Shown one piece after another: positions 31,361 to 37,799 of a DNA stretch of 43,894 nucleotides. The notes below the pieces were generated by a model. It was not told where the DNA came from and did no database searches. It saw nothing but the letters and a program-made list of their open reading frames with translations. Source of the DNA: Streptomyces antibioticus. Lineage in GTDB: Bacteria; Actinomycetota; Actinomycetes; Streptomycetales; Streptomycetaceae. The position numbers and the translations under genes were made by a program. Within the stretch, counting starts at the first letter, position 1. Each line of letters starts with the position of its first letter. The DNA is taken from contig NZ_KQ948437.1 in assembly GCF_001514065.1 (NCBI RefSeq), forward strand, positions 1-43,894, given 5' to 3'.

Positions 31361-32164
31361 GTGGCCGGAGTAGACACGATCAAGCGAAGCGGCTCCCGCT
31401 TCTACATTGACCCGGACGACGGGGACATCAAGGTCCCGGGTGTGACGTCGGTCGGCAACATGCTGCCGAAGGACTACCTCACGTTCTGGGCTGCGAAGGA
31501 GTCCGCGGAGGCGGCCGTCGAGAACTGGGACATCGTCTCGGAGCTCTGCAAGCGCGACCCGAAGGGCGCCGTCGACTACCTGAAGAACGCGCACCGACGG
31601 AAGAGCAAGGCGGCGACGGATCTCGGGTCGGCCGCTCACGACTACTTCGAGCGCCTGGCGCGCGGGGAGGTCGTCTCCGACCGGTCCGTCCACATGGATG
31701 TGAAGCCTCACGTTCGATGGTTCCGTGAGTTCCTCGCGGAGTTCCAGCCGCGCTTCCTCTACCTGGAGGAGACGGTGTGGTCGGACGCCCACAAGTACGC
31801 CGGCAGCTTCGACGCCATCGCGGAGATCGACGGGGAGATCGTCCTCCTCGACTGGAAGACGTCCGCGAAGGTCTACGACTCCGTGGCGCTCCAGCTGTCC
31901 GCCTACCGCTACGCGGACCGCATCATCCTGGCGGACACCGGGGAGAGCGTTCCCGTCCCGCAGATGGCCGGCGGAGCCGTTCTCCACGTCCGTCCGGAGG
32001 GCTGGAGCCTCGTCCCGGTGAAGTGCGACGAGGAGATCTTCCAGCACTTCCAGAGCCTCCGGCACACCTTCGACTGGGAGACGGTGACGAAGAAGAAGGT
32101 CGTCGGCAAGCCGATCGCGTCCGGTGGCGAGCTCGTCACGGGCACGCAGCGGAGGGCGGCGTGA
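31361..32164 (+). CDS. Cas4/RecB-like PD-(D/E)XK exonuclease
   Basis: A 267-residue nuclease. GSAAHDYFERLARGE (near residue 90), YAGSFDAIAEIDGEIVLLDWKTS (Asp near 150 and DWK near 163) and LQLSAYRYADR form the RecB-family active site with its QxxxY helix. There is no Cys cluster of true Cas4. In phages these proteins act in recombination or end processing. GTG start after AGGAGGCCGA; first gene of an early operon with a promoter-like motif and palindrome upstream. Confidence 0.82.
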   Translation: MAGVDTIKRSGSRFYIDPDDGDIKVPGVTSVGNMLPKDYLTFWAAKESAEAAVENWDIVSELCKRDPKGAVDYLKNAHRRKSKAATDLGSAAHDYFERLARGEVVSDRSVHMDVKPHVRWFREFLAEFQPRFLYLEETVWSDAHKYAGSFDAIAEIDGEIVLLDWKTSAKVYDSVALQLSAYRYADRIILADTGESVPVPQMAGGAVLHVRPEGWSLVPVKCDEEIFQHFQSLRHTFDWETVTKKKVVGKPIASGGELVTGTQRRAA

Positions 32165-32664
32165 GGGCGTTCTACCGCCCCGACGGTCGGGTTCGGATTG
32201 GGCTTCCAGAGGGCGGCTACACCGAGGAGCGACGAACCGCGCGCCCCTACAACGCGTTTGTTGTCGACCGCGTGGAGTTCGAGGAGCTCGCCGAACAGAT
32301 CAGAGAGGGTGATTCGGTACGCGAGGAGTTGAAGCGCTCTCTCGACGCCGCCCTGAGCCAGATCGAGCGGCTCTCCGACGACCGCGACCACTGGCAGCAG
32401 GAGGCGGAGAACCAGCAGAAGGAGACGGAGCTCTGGAAGTCCCTGGCTCAGCGCCAGGACAATACGGCCCCGATTCGCCTGAAGCTGCAAGCCGCGGAGC
32501 GTGAGCGCGACGAGCTGAAGAGGCTCCACGCGACGGCCATGGGGGACGCGTTCTACTGGCGGAACGCGTGGGAGGAAGACAGGGGCCCCGAACTCGACGA
32601 GTTGAAGGCCACCGTCGTTCGCCAGGCGAACGAGATCACACGACTGACAGGGGAGAGCGAATGA
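32161..32664 (+). CDS. Coiled-coil protein, unknown function
   Basis: A 167-residue protein with GTGA overlap to the exonuclease. The N-terminal 45 residues are compact (MRAFYRPDGRVRIGLPEGGY); the rest is a long charged coiled coil (REELKRSLDAALSQIERLSDDRDHW... to the end). Coiled-coil partners beside phage nucleases are often structural or recombination accessory proteins. It overlaps the next gene by four bases. Confidence 0.72.
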   Translation: MRAFYRPDGRVRIGLPEGGYTEERRTARPYNAFVVDRVEFEELAEQIREGDSVREELKRSLDAALSQIERLSDDRDHWQQEAENQQKETELWKSLAQRQDNTAPIRLKLQAAERERDELKRLHATAMGDAFYWRNAWEEDRGPELDELKATVVRQANEITRLTGESE

Positions 32665-32840
32665 CCGACCGACCCAACCCGGCAAGCATCGCAGCCGCCG
32701 GACTGCTGACGCTGCTGTTGTCCGCGGCGCTGGGCGTAGCGCTCCTGGTGCTCGCCGTCACCCATCCGCTCACGCTCGTGCTCGCGGTCGTCGGCTTGGT
32801 GGCCGTGGTGCGCGTCGTCCGCCGGCTCCGTCGCAAGTAA
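32661..32840 (+). CDS. Small two-helix membrane protein
   Basis: A 59-residue protein with two adjacent membrane helices (SIAAAGLLTLLLSAALGVALLVLAV and PLTLVLAVVGLVAVVRVV) and a basic C-terminus RRLRRK. ATGA overlap with the coiled-coil gene; GGGGAGAGC is the ribosome site. Function is unknown; early membrane proteins can alter host envelope or exclude other phages. Confidence 0.65.
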   Translation: MTDRPNPASIAAAGLLTLLLSAALGVALLVLAVTHPLTLVLAVVGLVAVVRVVRRLRRK

Positions 32841-32881
32841 CGCCAGTCACACACGCGGGGCGTCCACGTCGGGCGCCCCGC
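32841..32881 (+). terminator. Terminator with repeated 5' segment
   Basis: GCGGGGCG/CGCCCCGC (eight pairs, 11-base loop) followed by TT. The 16 bases in front, CGCCAGTCACACACGC, recur exactly at 33892-33907, again between a stop codon and a terminator. Confidence 0.7.
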
Positions 32882-32906
32882 TTCGCATGCACACGGAGGA
32901 GAGAGC

Positions 32907-33530
32907 GTGCACGAGTTCGTTGAGTGGCCGAAGACGAAGAGGCTGTTCCGCCCGGTCATCGTGTCCGAGAAGCTGGACGGGACGAACAGCGCGGTCCACA
33001 TCAGCAAGGTCCGGGACGACGAGCTGACGGCGACGCCGGAAGGGGCGCGGCTGACGTACGTTGCCGGTCAGTGGTACGCGCTGAGCGCGCAGTCCCGACG
33101 ACGCATCATCACGCCGGGGAAGACCAGCGACAACTATGGCTTCGCCGCGTGGGTCTACGACAACGCCGCGGAGCTCGTCGAGATCCTGGGGGAGGGGACG
33201 CACTTCGGTGAGTGGTGGGGACGCGGAATCCAGCGCGGCTACGACGTCGACGGGAAGCGGTTCAGCCTCTTCAACACCGCGCGGCACTTCGAGAACCCGG
33301 GCACGGAGGTGGGCGGCGTTCCCGTCGGTCCAGTGCCCGTCCTCTACGAGGGCGTGTTCAGCGAGGCGCGCATTCACCACGCTTTGATGAGCCTCAAGCT
33401 CCACGGTTCCCACGCCGCTCCTGGCTTCATGAACCCCGAAGGCGTCTGCGTCTTCCACACGCAGACCCGGAACGTCTTCAAGGTCACTCTCGACAACGAG
33501 GACGCGGGCAAGTGGGAGGCAGCAGCGTGA
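32907..33530 (+). CDS. RNA ligase (nucleotidyltransferase)
   Basis: A 207-residue protein. Motif I is VSEKLDGTNSAVH (adenylated Lys near residue 21). Motif III-like GTHFGEWWGRGIQRGY is near 97, motif IV EGVCVFHTQTR near 180, and motif V NVFKVT near 191. These define the RNA ligase / Rnl2 family catalytic core. It has no C-terminal domain. It would seal RNA breaks using ATP. Phages with tRNA genes often carry such ligases to repair tRNAs cut by host defence nucleases; the end-healing partner is not visible in this window. GTG start after GGAGGAGAG. Confidence 0.85.
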   Translation: MHEFVEWPKTKRLFRPVIVSEKLDGTNSAVHISKVRDDELTATPEGARLTYVAGQWYALSAQSRRRIITPGKTSDNYGFAAWVYDNAAELVEILGEGTHFGEWWGRGIQRGYDVDGKRFSLFNTARHFENPGTEVGGVPVGPVPVLYEGVFSEARIHHALMSLKLHGSHAAPGFMNPEGVCVFHTQTRNVFKVTLDNEDAGKWEAAA

Positions 33531-33543
33531 AACGACTTACGCT
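33524..33543 (+). promoter_or_regulatory. Operator-like repeat, copy 4, over a start codon
   Basis: AGCGTGAAACGACTTACGCT keeps the AAACGAC core. Changed outer bases are matched on both sides (AGCGT/ACGCT), which suggests that symmetry itself is conserved. The GTG of the next gene lies inside it, so binding or RNA folding could affect translation. Confidence 0.42.
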
Positions 33544-33733
33544 CCTCGCTCCGGTCGTCCTGATCGCCTTCGTCCTGGCGCTCCTCCTCGCCTCGTGCGA
33601 CTGGGACGCCGAACCGGCGCAGTCCCCGGGAATCGAGATCGACATCGATCACCCGAAGGCGAAGAAGACGCCGAAGACCACGAAGCGCAAGGCGCCGGCG
33701 TACCGCGCTCCGTCGGCGAAGAGGAGGCGGTAG
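33527..33733 (+). CDS. Small lipoprotein
   Basis: A 68-residue protein with a signal sequence MKRLTLLAPVVLIAFVLALL and lipobox LLASC (Cys near residue 23). A short acidic segment and a very basic Lys/Arg/Pro tail ending APSAKRRR follow. It would sit on the outer face of the membrane. GTGA overlap with the ligase. The position in an early operon suggests envelope modification or exclusion, but this is inference. Confidence 0.68.
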   Translation: MKRLTLLAPVVLIAFVLALLLASCDWDAEPAQSPGIEIDIDHPKAKKTPKTTKRKAPAYRAPSAKRRR

Positions 33734-33814
33734 ATGTCGACCGATCCCGAGCGTAGCCCTGACTGGTGTCACCGCCACGGTTGCCACCGGTCCGCGTGCC
33801 CGACGCCGGACTAG
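33734..33814 (+). CDS. 26-residue Cys/His-rich micro-protein
   Basis: ATG directly follows the preceding stop codon (TAGATG), and GAGGAGGCGG lies just upstream as a ribosome site. The peptide contains WCHRHGCHRSAC, with three Cys and three His in 12 residues, a possible metal-binding cluster. Very short, so support is mainly the ribosome site and the motif. Confidence 0.45.
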   Translation: MSTDPERSPDWCHRHGCHRSACPTPD

Positions 33815-33822
33815 GAGGACGC

Positions 33823-33891
33823 ATGGAACTGCTTTGTCTCGTCGTGGGGCTCGTCGTCGGATTCGCCGTCGGCAAGGCGCCGACTCTGTAG
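33823..33891 (+). CDS. 22-residue membrane micro-protein
   Basis: ATG follows TAGGAGGACGC, an excellent ribosome site at ideal spacing. The peptide MELLCLVVGLVVGFAVGKAP is a single membrane helix. It ends just before a terminator cassette. It is short but has better translation signals than many longer frames here. Confidence 0.45.
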   Translation: MELLCLVVGLVVGFAVGKAPTL

Positions 33892-33946
33892 CGCCAGTCA
33901 CACACGCATGAACCCAGCCCCCGGTCGCTTCGGCGCCGGGGGCTTT
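33892..33946 (+). terminator. Terminator cassette, second copy
   Basis: CGCCAGTCACACACGC, then AGCCCCCGG/CCGGGGGCT with an 11-base loop and TTT, then GGCGTAGGAG. Same design as the cassettes at 28760 and 39718. Here the GGCGTAGGAG is not followed closely by an obvious long gene. Confidence 0.8.
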
Positions 33947-33988
33947 CGGCGTAGGAGCGCCCACTGATCCGCGCAAACAGCACCCGAT

Positions 33989-34006
33989 CAAACCCGAGCG
34001 GGTTTG
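33989..34006 (+). terminator. Small perfect hairpin in a leader
   Basis: CAAACCC/GGGTTTG, seven pairs around GAGC, 27 bases before the next ATG. It lacks a T run and may be an attenuator or leader hairpin rather than a terminator. Confidence 0.4.
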
Positions 34007-34032
34007 GTCCCGGGGAGAGCTGAGGAGAGCAC

Positions 34033-34212
34033 ATGATCAAGTCCACCACCATCCACACGGCCGACGGCTCGACGGTCAGCATCACACCCCGCGGCATCGA
34101 GTACGACCTCCACGTCCAGAGTGCCGCCGGCCGATCGATAGCCACGGTCGTCATGAACGCCGACGATCTCGCCGCGCTGATAGCGGAGGCGGAGGAGGTG
34201 CAGGGGTGGTGA
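34033..34212 (+). CDS. 59-residue protein, unknown function
   Basis: GAGGAGAGCAC precedes ATG. The peptide starts MIKSTTIHTADGSTVSI and is predicted beta-rich, then a helix (ADDLAALIAEAEEVQ). First gene of a chain of overlapping small genes running to 37689. No domain recognised. Confidence 0.65.
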   Translation: MIKSTTIHTADGSTVSITPRGIEYDLHVQSAAGRSIATVVMNADDLAALIAEAEEVQGW

Positions 34213-34391
34213 GCGAGCGAAACGACGAGATCAGCGTCATGAAGGACATCCTGGACGAGTTCGCAGACAAGCTGCGTCACTACCCGGACGCCGAACTCGG
34301 CTGGGATGCGGACGATGTGGCGGCGTTCGAGCGGCTCGTTCAGCGCAACCGCGCGGAGGCATTGGCCGCGGGCTTCTGGTGGGCGCGATGA
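34209..34391 (+). CDS. 60-residue acidic helical protein
   Basis: GTGA overlap with the gene before and ATGA with the gene after. The sequence MSERNDEISVMKDILDEFADKL is acidic and helical, as in small early phage proteins that bind host enzymes. GGAGGTGCAGG is the ribosome site. No known family. Confidence 0.65.
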   Translation: MSERNDEISVMKDILDEFADKLRHYPDAELGWDADDVAAFERLVQRNRAEALAAGFWWAR

Positions 34392-34648
34392 CCGCCCGCG
34401 ACACCCTCGTCACCACCCTGACCAACCTCCTCGCCCGAACCCGCAACGGCCGCATGGACGAGCACCGCGCAGAGGCGGAGCGGCTCGTCGACGAGGCGGT
34501 GAAGGAGCACGCGCACGCCCTCACTGAGGAATCCCGTCAGCTCATGGGCCCCCGCGCGTACCCCGGCGAGTCGGAGTTCGTCACGCGCTACGTCGCCGGT
34601 TGGCACGACGCGCTGAACCAAATCGACCCGGAGGTCCCCGATGCCTGA
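34388..34648 (+). CDS. 86-residue helical protein, unknown function
   Basis: ATG in ATGA overlap is preferred over the GTG nine bases upstream. Mostly helical (DTLVTTLTNLLARTRNGRMDEHRAEAERLVDEAV) with a conserved-looking VTRYVAGWHDALNQI ending. No motif assignable. Confidence 0.65.
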   Translation: MTARDTLVTTLTNLLARTRNGRMDEHRAEAERLVDEAVKEHAHALTEESRQLMGPRAYPGESEFVTRYVAGWHDALNQIDPEVPDA

Positions 34649-34988
34649 GTGCCCTCCCGGGACACACAGCCTCTTCGACCCATGCCCCGGCAACTGCACG
34701 GAGCCCGTCGACGAGGAGGCGGAGCTCTTCGAGGAGCTCTGGTCGATGGAGTACCGGATCAGTGGCGACAAGCCGAGGGCGAAGGAGTTCGCCCGCGACT
34801 TCCTCGACCGTCATGCCCACGTGTTGGCGGAGAAGATCCGGACCGCACCGTTCGAGATCCACCTTCTCCAGCGGCACCAGCGCGCCAGAGCCGCGGGGTT
34901 GATCGACCCGCGGTGCGTGGGCTGCGGGGAGTCGCGGAACAACGGCCGGATGCACGGCTACGGAGCGGGATTCGGAGGCTGCGTGTGA
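34641..34988 (+). CDS. 115-residue protein with terminal Cys motifs
   Basis: The N-terminus has CPPGTHSLFDPCPGNC, the C-terminus CVGCGESRNN...GFGGC, and the middle is helical. Cys spacing suggests metal binding at both ends. It overlaps both neighbours. Function unknown. Confidence 0.67.
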   Translation: MPECPPGTHSLFDPCPGNCTEPVDEEAELFEELWSMEYRISGDKPRAKEFARDFLDRHAHVLAEKIRTAPFEIHLLQRHQRARAAGLIDPRCVGCGESRNNGRMHGYGAGFGGCV

Positions 34989-35422
34989 TGCACATCGGAC
35001 GATCCTTCGGCGGAGGCGGCCACATCGAGGCCTCGTGTCCCTGCGAGCTCGAACCGTGCGGGCTCGTCGATCAGGACAAGGTTGACGAGACGTGCAACCA
35101 GCATCCGCCGGCCGCGTGCAAGACGATGCGCTCGGGCCACTCCGCGGAGGACTGCCCCGGAATCGGGCGTGACGTCGTCGTCGCCATCGGCAAGACGGAG
35201 GCCGCGCGTCAGGCCGTCTTCGAGGCAGCTGCCATGGAGCCGCAGGGATTCGTGAATGCCTCGCTCTTGGGTGCCCTCGACGACTACCGCGCAGCCGTGG
35301 AGCACGAAGCCGCGGAGCGCATCCGCGCGCACGAGTGGGACGAGGGCTGTGCGGGCGTCGGGTGCTGCGCAGACACCCCGCAGGAGGCTGCGGACTTCAT
35401 CGATTCGAAGGAGAGCGAGTGA
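34988..35422 (+). CDS. 144-residue Cys-rich protein of an actinophage-type family
   Basis: The block CPCELEPCGLVDQDKVDETCNQHPPAACKTMRSGHSAEDCPG resembles small Cys-rich proteins common in Streptomyces and their phages. A helical middle and a CAGVGCC ending follow. It probably binds zinc. TGATG overlap to the gene before, GTGA to the gene after. No function is known to me. Confidence 0.68.
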   Translation: MHIGRSFGGGGHIEASCPCELEPCGLVDQDKVDETCNQHPPAACKTMRSGHSAEDCPGIGRDVVVAIGKTEAARQAVFEAAAMEPQGFVNASLLGALDDYRAAVEHEAAERIRAHEWDEGCAGVGCCADTPQEAADFIDSKESE

Positions 35423-35625
35423 GCATCCTGATCGCCGTTGCCATCGTCGTCGCCTACCTGAGTGCCGGTCTGGCGCTCGTGCGTTGGGGTCCTGACGAGT
35501 TGCGCGGCTACCAGTCTGACGACTTCATGCAGATCGCCGCAATCGTCATCTTCGGTCCGGCGTTCCTCGTCGTGATCAGCCCGTTCATGGCGCTCGGGTG
35601 GCTGGGGAAGAAGGTGGCGCGGTGA
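35419..35625 (+). CDS. 68-residue membrane protein
   Basis: Two hydrophobic helices (SILIAVAIVVAYLSAGLALV and IAAIVIFGPAFLVVISPFMAL) separated by a charged loop with WGPDELRGY. GTGA overlaps on both sides. It resembles small holin-like or envelope proteins, but the operon context is early, not lysis. Confidence 0.66.
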   Translation: MSILIAVAIVVAYLSAGLALVRWGPDELRGYQSDDFMQIAAIVIFGPAFLVVISPFMALGWLGKKVAR

Positions 35626-36053
35626 GCACGCCGGACCCGCTGAAGGACGCCCGTGGTGTCCCGATCCACGTCGGCGCAACCTGCGTCTACGGAGCCGGGG
35701 TTGGCCGCTCCATCGCCCTCGTGGAGGCCATCGTCGACGGCTTCACCGACGCCGGCCGCGTGTGGCTGAAGGTGGTACGCCGCTCCTACGGCATGACGAC
35801 GTGGAGCAAGCCGCGGGAACGCGTGCACGTCGGTCCCGACCGGCTCGTCATCGTCGACGCACTCCCGCCGTGCGACCTTCCGACGGACGCGGAGAAGGCG
35901 CAGGCGATTCGCAAGCAGCGCATGGAGCGCTTCCGGACGCGTATCGCCGAACTGGAGGCGGGAGGAGAGCCGATTGGTTGGGAGCGGACAGGCGGCGACC
36001 TCCTCGGTACATACCGCAAGTGGCTTGCAGAGGAGGAGGCGAGGGACGCGTGA
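35622..36053 (+). CDS. 143-residue protein, unknown function
   Basis: The N-terminal half is a small beta-barrel-like domain (DARGVPIHVGATCVYGAGVG...VWLKVVRRSYG), often seen in phage proteins of SH3-like fold. The C-terminal half is a charged helix (AEKAQAIRKQRMERFRTRIAELEAG). GTGA overlaps at both ends. Confidence 0.66.
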   Translation: MSTPDPLKDARGVPIHVGATCVYGAGVGRSIALVEAIVDGFTDAGRVWLKVVRRSYGMTTWSKPRERVHVGPDRLVIVDALPPCDLPTDAEKAQAIRKQRMERFRTRIAELEAGGEPIGWERTGGDLLGTYRKWLAEEEARDA

Positions 36054-36478
36054 CCTACACCCTCGCCGATGCCATCCGCCGGGAGTTCGAGCGCACGCAC
36101 CCGCGCGGGAAGAACACGCTCCTGTGCGGCGGGCTCTGCCGACGGCGGAAGGACCGGGAGGAGTTCCGTGAGACCCCGTGGCACGGCCGGCGCGCAGAGT
36201 GCCGGGACTGTGACGGCATGCGGTACGTCGACGAGTTAGCGCTCCGGGACCGGTGGCTGTTGGAGCAGGAGCGCGAGCGTACCCGGATGTACCGGCGCCA
36301 CATCGCATACCTGCGTCTGCGCCGGATCTTGGACAGGGTTCCCGGCTCGTCGGCCGACGCGATGCGGGCGCACATGGAGCCATACGAGCGTGCCGTTCAG
36401 CGCGCGAGCGAGAGATGGACGAGGGCGCTCGCCTTCGCCGTGACGACCTACAAGGAGGCGCAATGTACCCATTCCTAG
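36050..36478 (+). CDS. 142-residue protein with a zinc-ribbon
   Basis: TLLCGGLCRRRK and RRAECRDCDGMRY give a CxxxC...CxxC cluster typical of a zinc ribbon, followed by a long Arg-rich helical part (RERTRMYRRHIAYLRLRRIL). It could bind nucleic acid. GTGA overlap upstream; it overlaps the next gene by 16 bases. Confidence 0.66.
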   Translation: MTYTLADAIRREFERTHPRGKNTLLCGGLCRRRKDREEFRETPWHGRRAECRDCDGMRYVDELALRDRWLLEQERERTRMYRRHIAYLRLRRILDRVPGSSADAMRAHMEPYERAVQRASERWTRALAFAVTTYKEAQCTHS

Positions 36479-36654
36479 CTGAAGTTCTGTTCGAGACGTG
36501 GGCCGCGCAGTACGACCGGACACCGCAGGAGCTGACGCTCCGATCGCCGGAGAGGCTGGACCTGTACTCGCGACTCATCGCCGTCGAGCGTCCGCACGTG
36601 CTCCCGCCCCTCGTCCCCGAGACCTTCCGCGGGCCGAAGTGGGGGCAGCGATGA
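36463..36654 (+). CDS. 63-residue protein, unknown function
   Basis: AAGGAGGCGCA is a strong ribosome site before ATG. The peptide MYPFLAEVLFETWAAQYDRT is aromatic-rich at the start, with a Pro-rich ending. ATGA overlap to the next gene. No domain recognised. Confidence 0.64.
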   Translation: MYPFLAEVLFETWAAQYDRTPQELTLRSPERLDLYSRLIAVERPHVLPPLVPETFRGPKWGQR

Positions 36655-37199
36655 CCTACCCCCAGCCTGGCGACTTCGCCCTGACGAAGATCGGCGGCTT
36701 CACTGGGCGGTTCGTAGCCACGGGCCAATGGCTCGTGGGCGACGCCGCTCCCGTCCAACACGCCTTCATCTACGTCGGCAACGGGGAGATCGTCCAGGCC
36801 ATGCCCGGCGGGGCGGAGTTGATCCCGCTGGAGGAGGCGAACGAGCCTGTCGTGTGGTCGACGGGGAAGATCCCGTTGACGGCCGTGGATCGCGTGCGCA
36901 TCGTCGGTGCCGCGCGTGGCCTCGTTGGGACGCCGTACTCCTTCCTCGACTACGCCTCCATCGCGCTCGCTCACTACCGCGTTCGCCCTGCGTGGGTGCG
37001 TGACTTCGTCGCCGACTCGGGGCACCTGATCTGCTCTCAGCTCGTCGACGAGGCGTACCTCCGCGCCGACGTCCACCTCTTCGACGACGGCCGGCTCCCG
37101 GGCGACGTCACGCCGGGGGATCTGTGGAAATTGCTCGCCGCGAAGCGTGTGACATCGACGGACCGGGACCTGTGGAGGCTGGCCCGTGACGTCGCGTGA
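36651..37199 (+). CDS. Permuted papain-fold hydrolase (YiiX/NlpC-P60-like)
   Basis: A 182-residue protein. VQHAFIYVGNGEIVQAMPGG (His near residue 36) precedes GHLICSQLVDEAYLRAD (Cys near 126). His before Cys is the order of the circularly permuted NlpC/P60 class (YiiX/LRAT-like). PGDFALTKIGGFTGRFV at the start is also typical. Members hydrolyse or transfer acyl groups on peptides or lipids; the substrate cannot be told here. It lies among early genes rather than lysis genes, so an envelope or host-takeover role is possible. Confidence 0.72.
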   Translation: MTYPQPGDFALTKIGGFTGRFVATGQWLVGDAAPVQHAFIYVGNGEIVQAMPGGAELIPLEEANEPVVWSTGKIPLTAVDRVRIVGAARGLVGTPYSFLDYASIALAHYRVRPAWVRDFVADSGHLICSQLVDEAYLRADVHLFDDGRLPGDVTPGDLWKLLAAKRVTSTDRDLWRLARDVA

Positions 37200-37689
37200 G
37201 GAGGTCTACGACAGCTCCGACGAGTACAACCGGGACGATCGCATCGAGACCATCTATCAGGGGTGGGGCGCCCGCGAGATGGCGGAGCGCATCGTCGAGT
37301 TGGAGGACGAGCTAGGCGCGGACGCCGACGGTATGTGCACAGGCATGCATGCGGACGTGGCGGAGGCGCGGGCAGAGGTCGACCGTCTGACGCTGCTCGT
37401 TGCTGAGCTACAGACGGAACTAGCTACGTCGAAGCGCGATGCCGACGCCGGATGGACTCACGCGCAGAGGGCTGACGACAACGCGCAGGAGTGGGCGACG
37501 TCGTGGAAGTTCATGTTCAACGACCGGACACGCATCCTCCGCTACCGCCTCGCCTGGCTCTCCGCCCGCCGGCGTGCCGCGGACGAGCACAACTTCGGCA
37601 TGGAAGCGCTGGAGCTGAAGAACGTCGAGCTCCTACGTCTGCGCGAGGAGAACGAAGTCCTGAAGAGGTACGGCGGCGAAGTTCCGTAA
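37186..37689 (+). CDS. Coiled-coil protein, unknown function
   Basis: A 167-residue protein with GTG start overlapping the hydrolase by 14 bases. Long coiled coils (EARAEVDRLTLLVAELQTELATSKRDADAGW and LELKNVELLRLREENEVLKRYGG) flank a basic middle. It is the last gene of the overlapping chain; an operator-like repeat and a promoter-like motif follow. Confidence 0.68.
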   Translation: MTSREEVYDSSDEYNRDDRIETIYQGWGAREMAERIVELEDELGADADGMCTGMHADVAEARAEVDRLTLLVAELQTELATSKRDADAGWTHAQRADDNAQEWATSWKFMFNDRTRILRYRLAWLSARRRAADEHNFGMEALELKNVELLRLREENEVLKRYGGEVP

Positions 37690-37701
37690 AACGACTCACG
37701 G
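37684..37701 (+). promoter_or_regulatory. Operator-like repeat, copy 5, next to the RDF promoter
   Basis: CCGTAAAACGACTCACGG overlaps the end of the preceding gene and ends five bases before the -35-like GTCACA. It is identical to the copy at 29559, so both the protease-like gene and the RDF candidate have it just upstream. Confidence 0.58.
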
Positions 37702-37706
37702 ACCGC

Positions 37707-37735
37707 GTCACATCGGGGCTCGTTTCCCCCATAAC
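37707..37735 (+). promoter_or_regulatory. Promoter-like motif before the RDF candidate
   Basis: GTCACA, 17-base spacer, CATAAC, then CACTGTGT, as at 31297. A hairpin GGCCG/CGGCC lies in the leader. The start codon is 64 bases further on. Confidence 0.62.
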
Positions 37736-37799
37736 CACTGTGTAAGGCCGAACGGCCGCACACCGACACGCACACGCCCCCTACGAGAGGCATTCACAT

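Noticed and set aside
31361-32164. Calling the exonuclease a CRISPR Cas4
   Set aside because: It lacks the Cys cluster and any cas neighbours; the RecB-like fold alone is shared.
35508-37076. 522-residue minus-strand open frame
   Set aside because: Lies opposite a chain of well-coupled plus-strand genes with ribosome sites; Arg/Pro-rich shadow translation.
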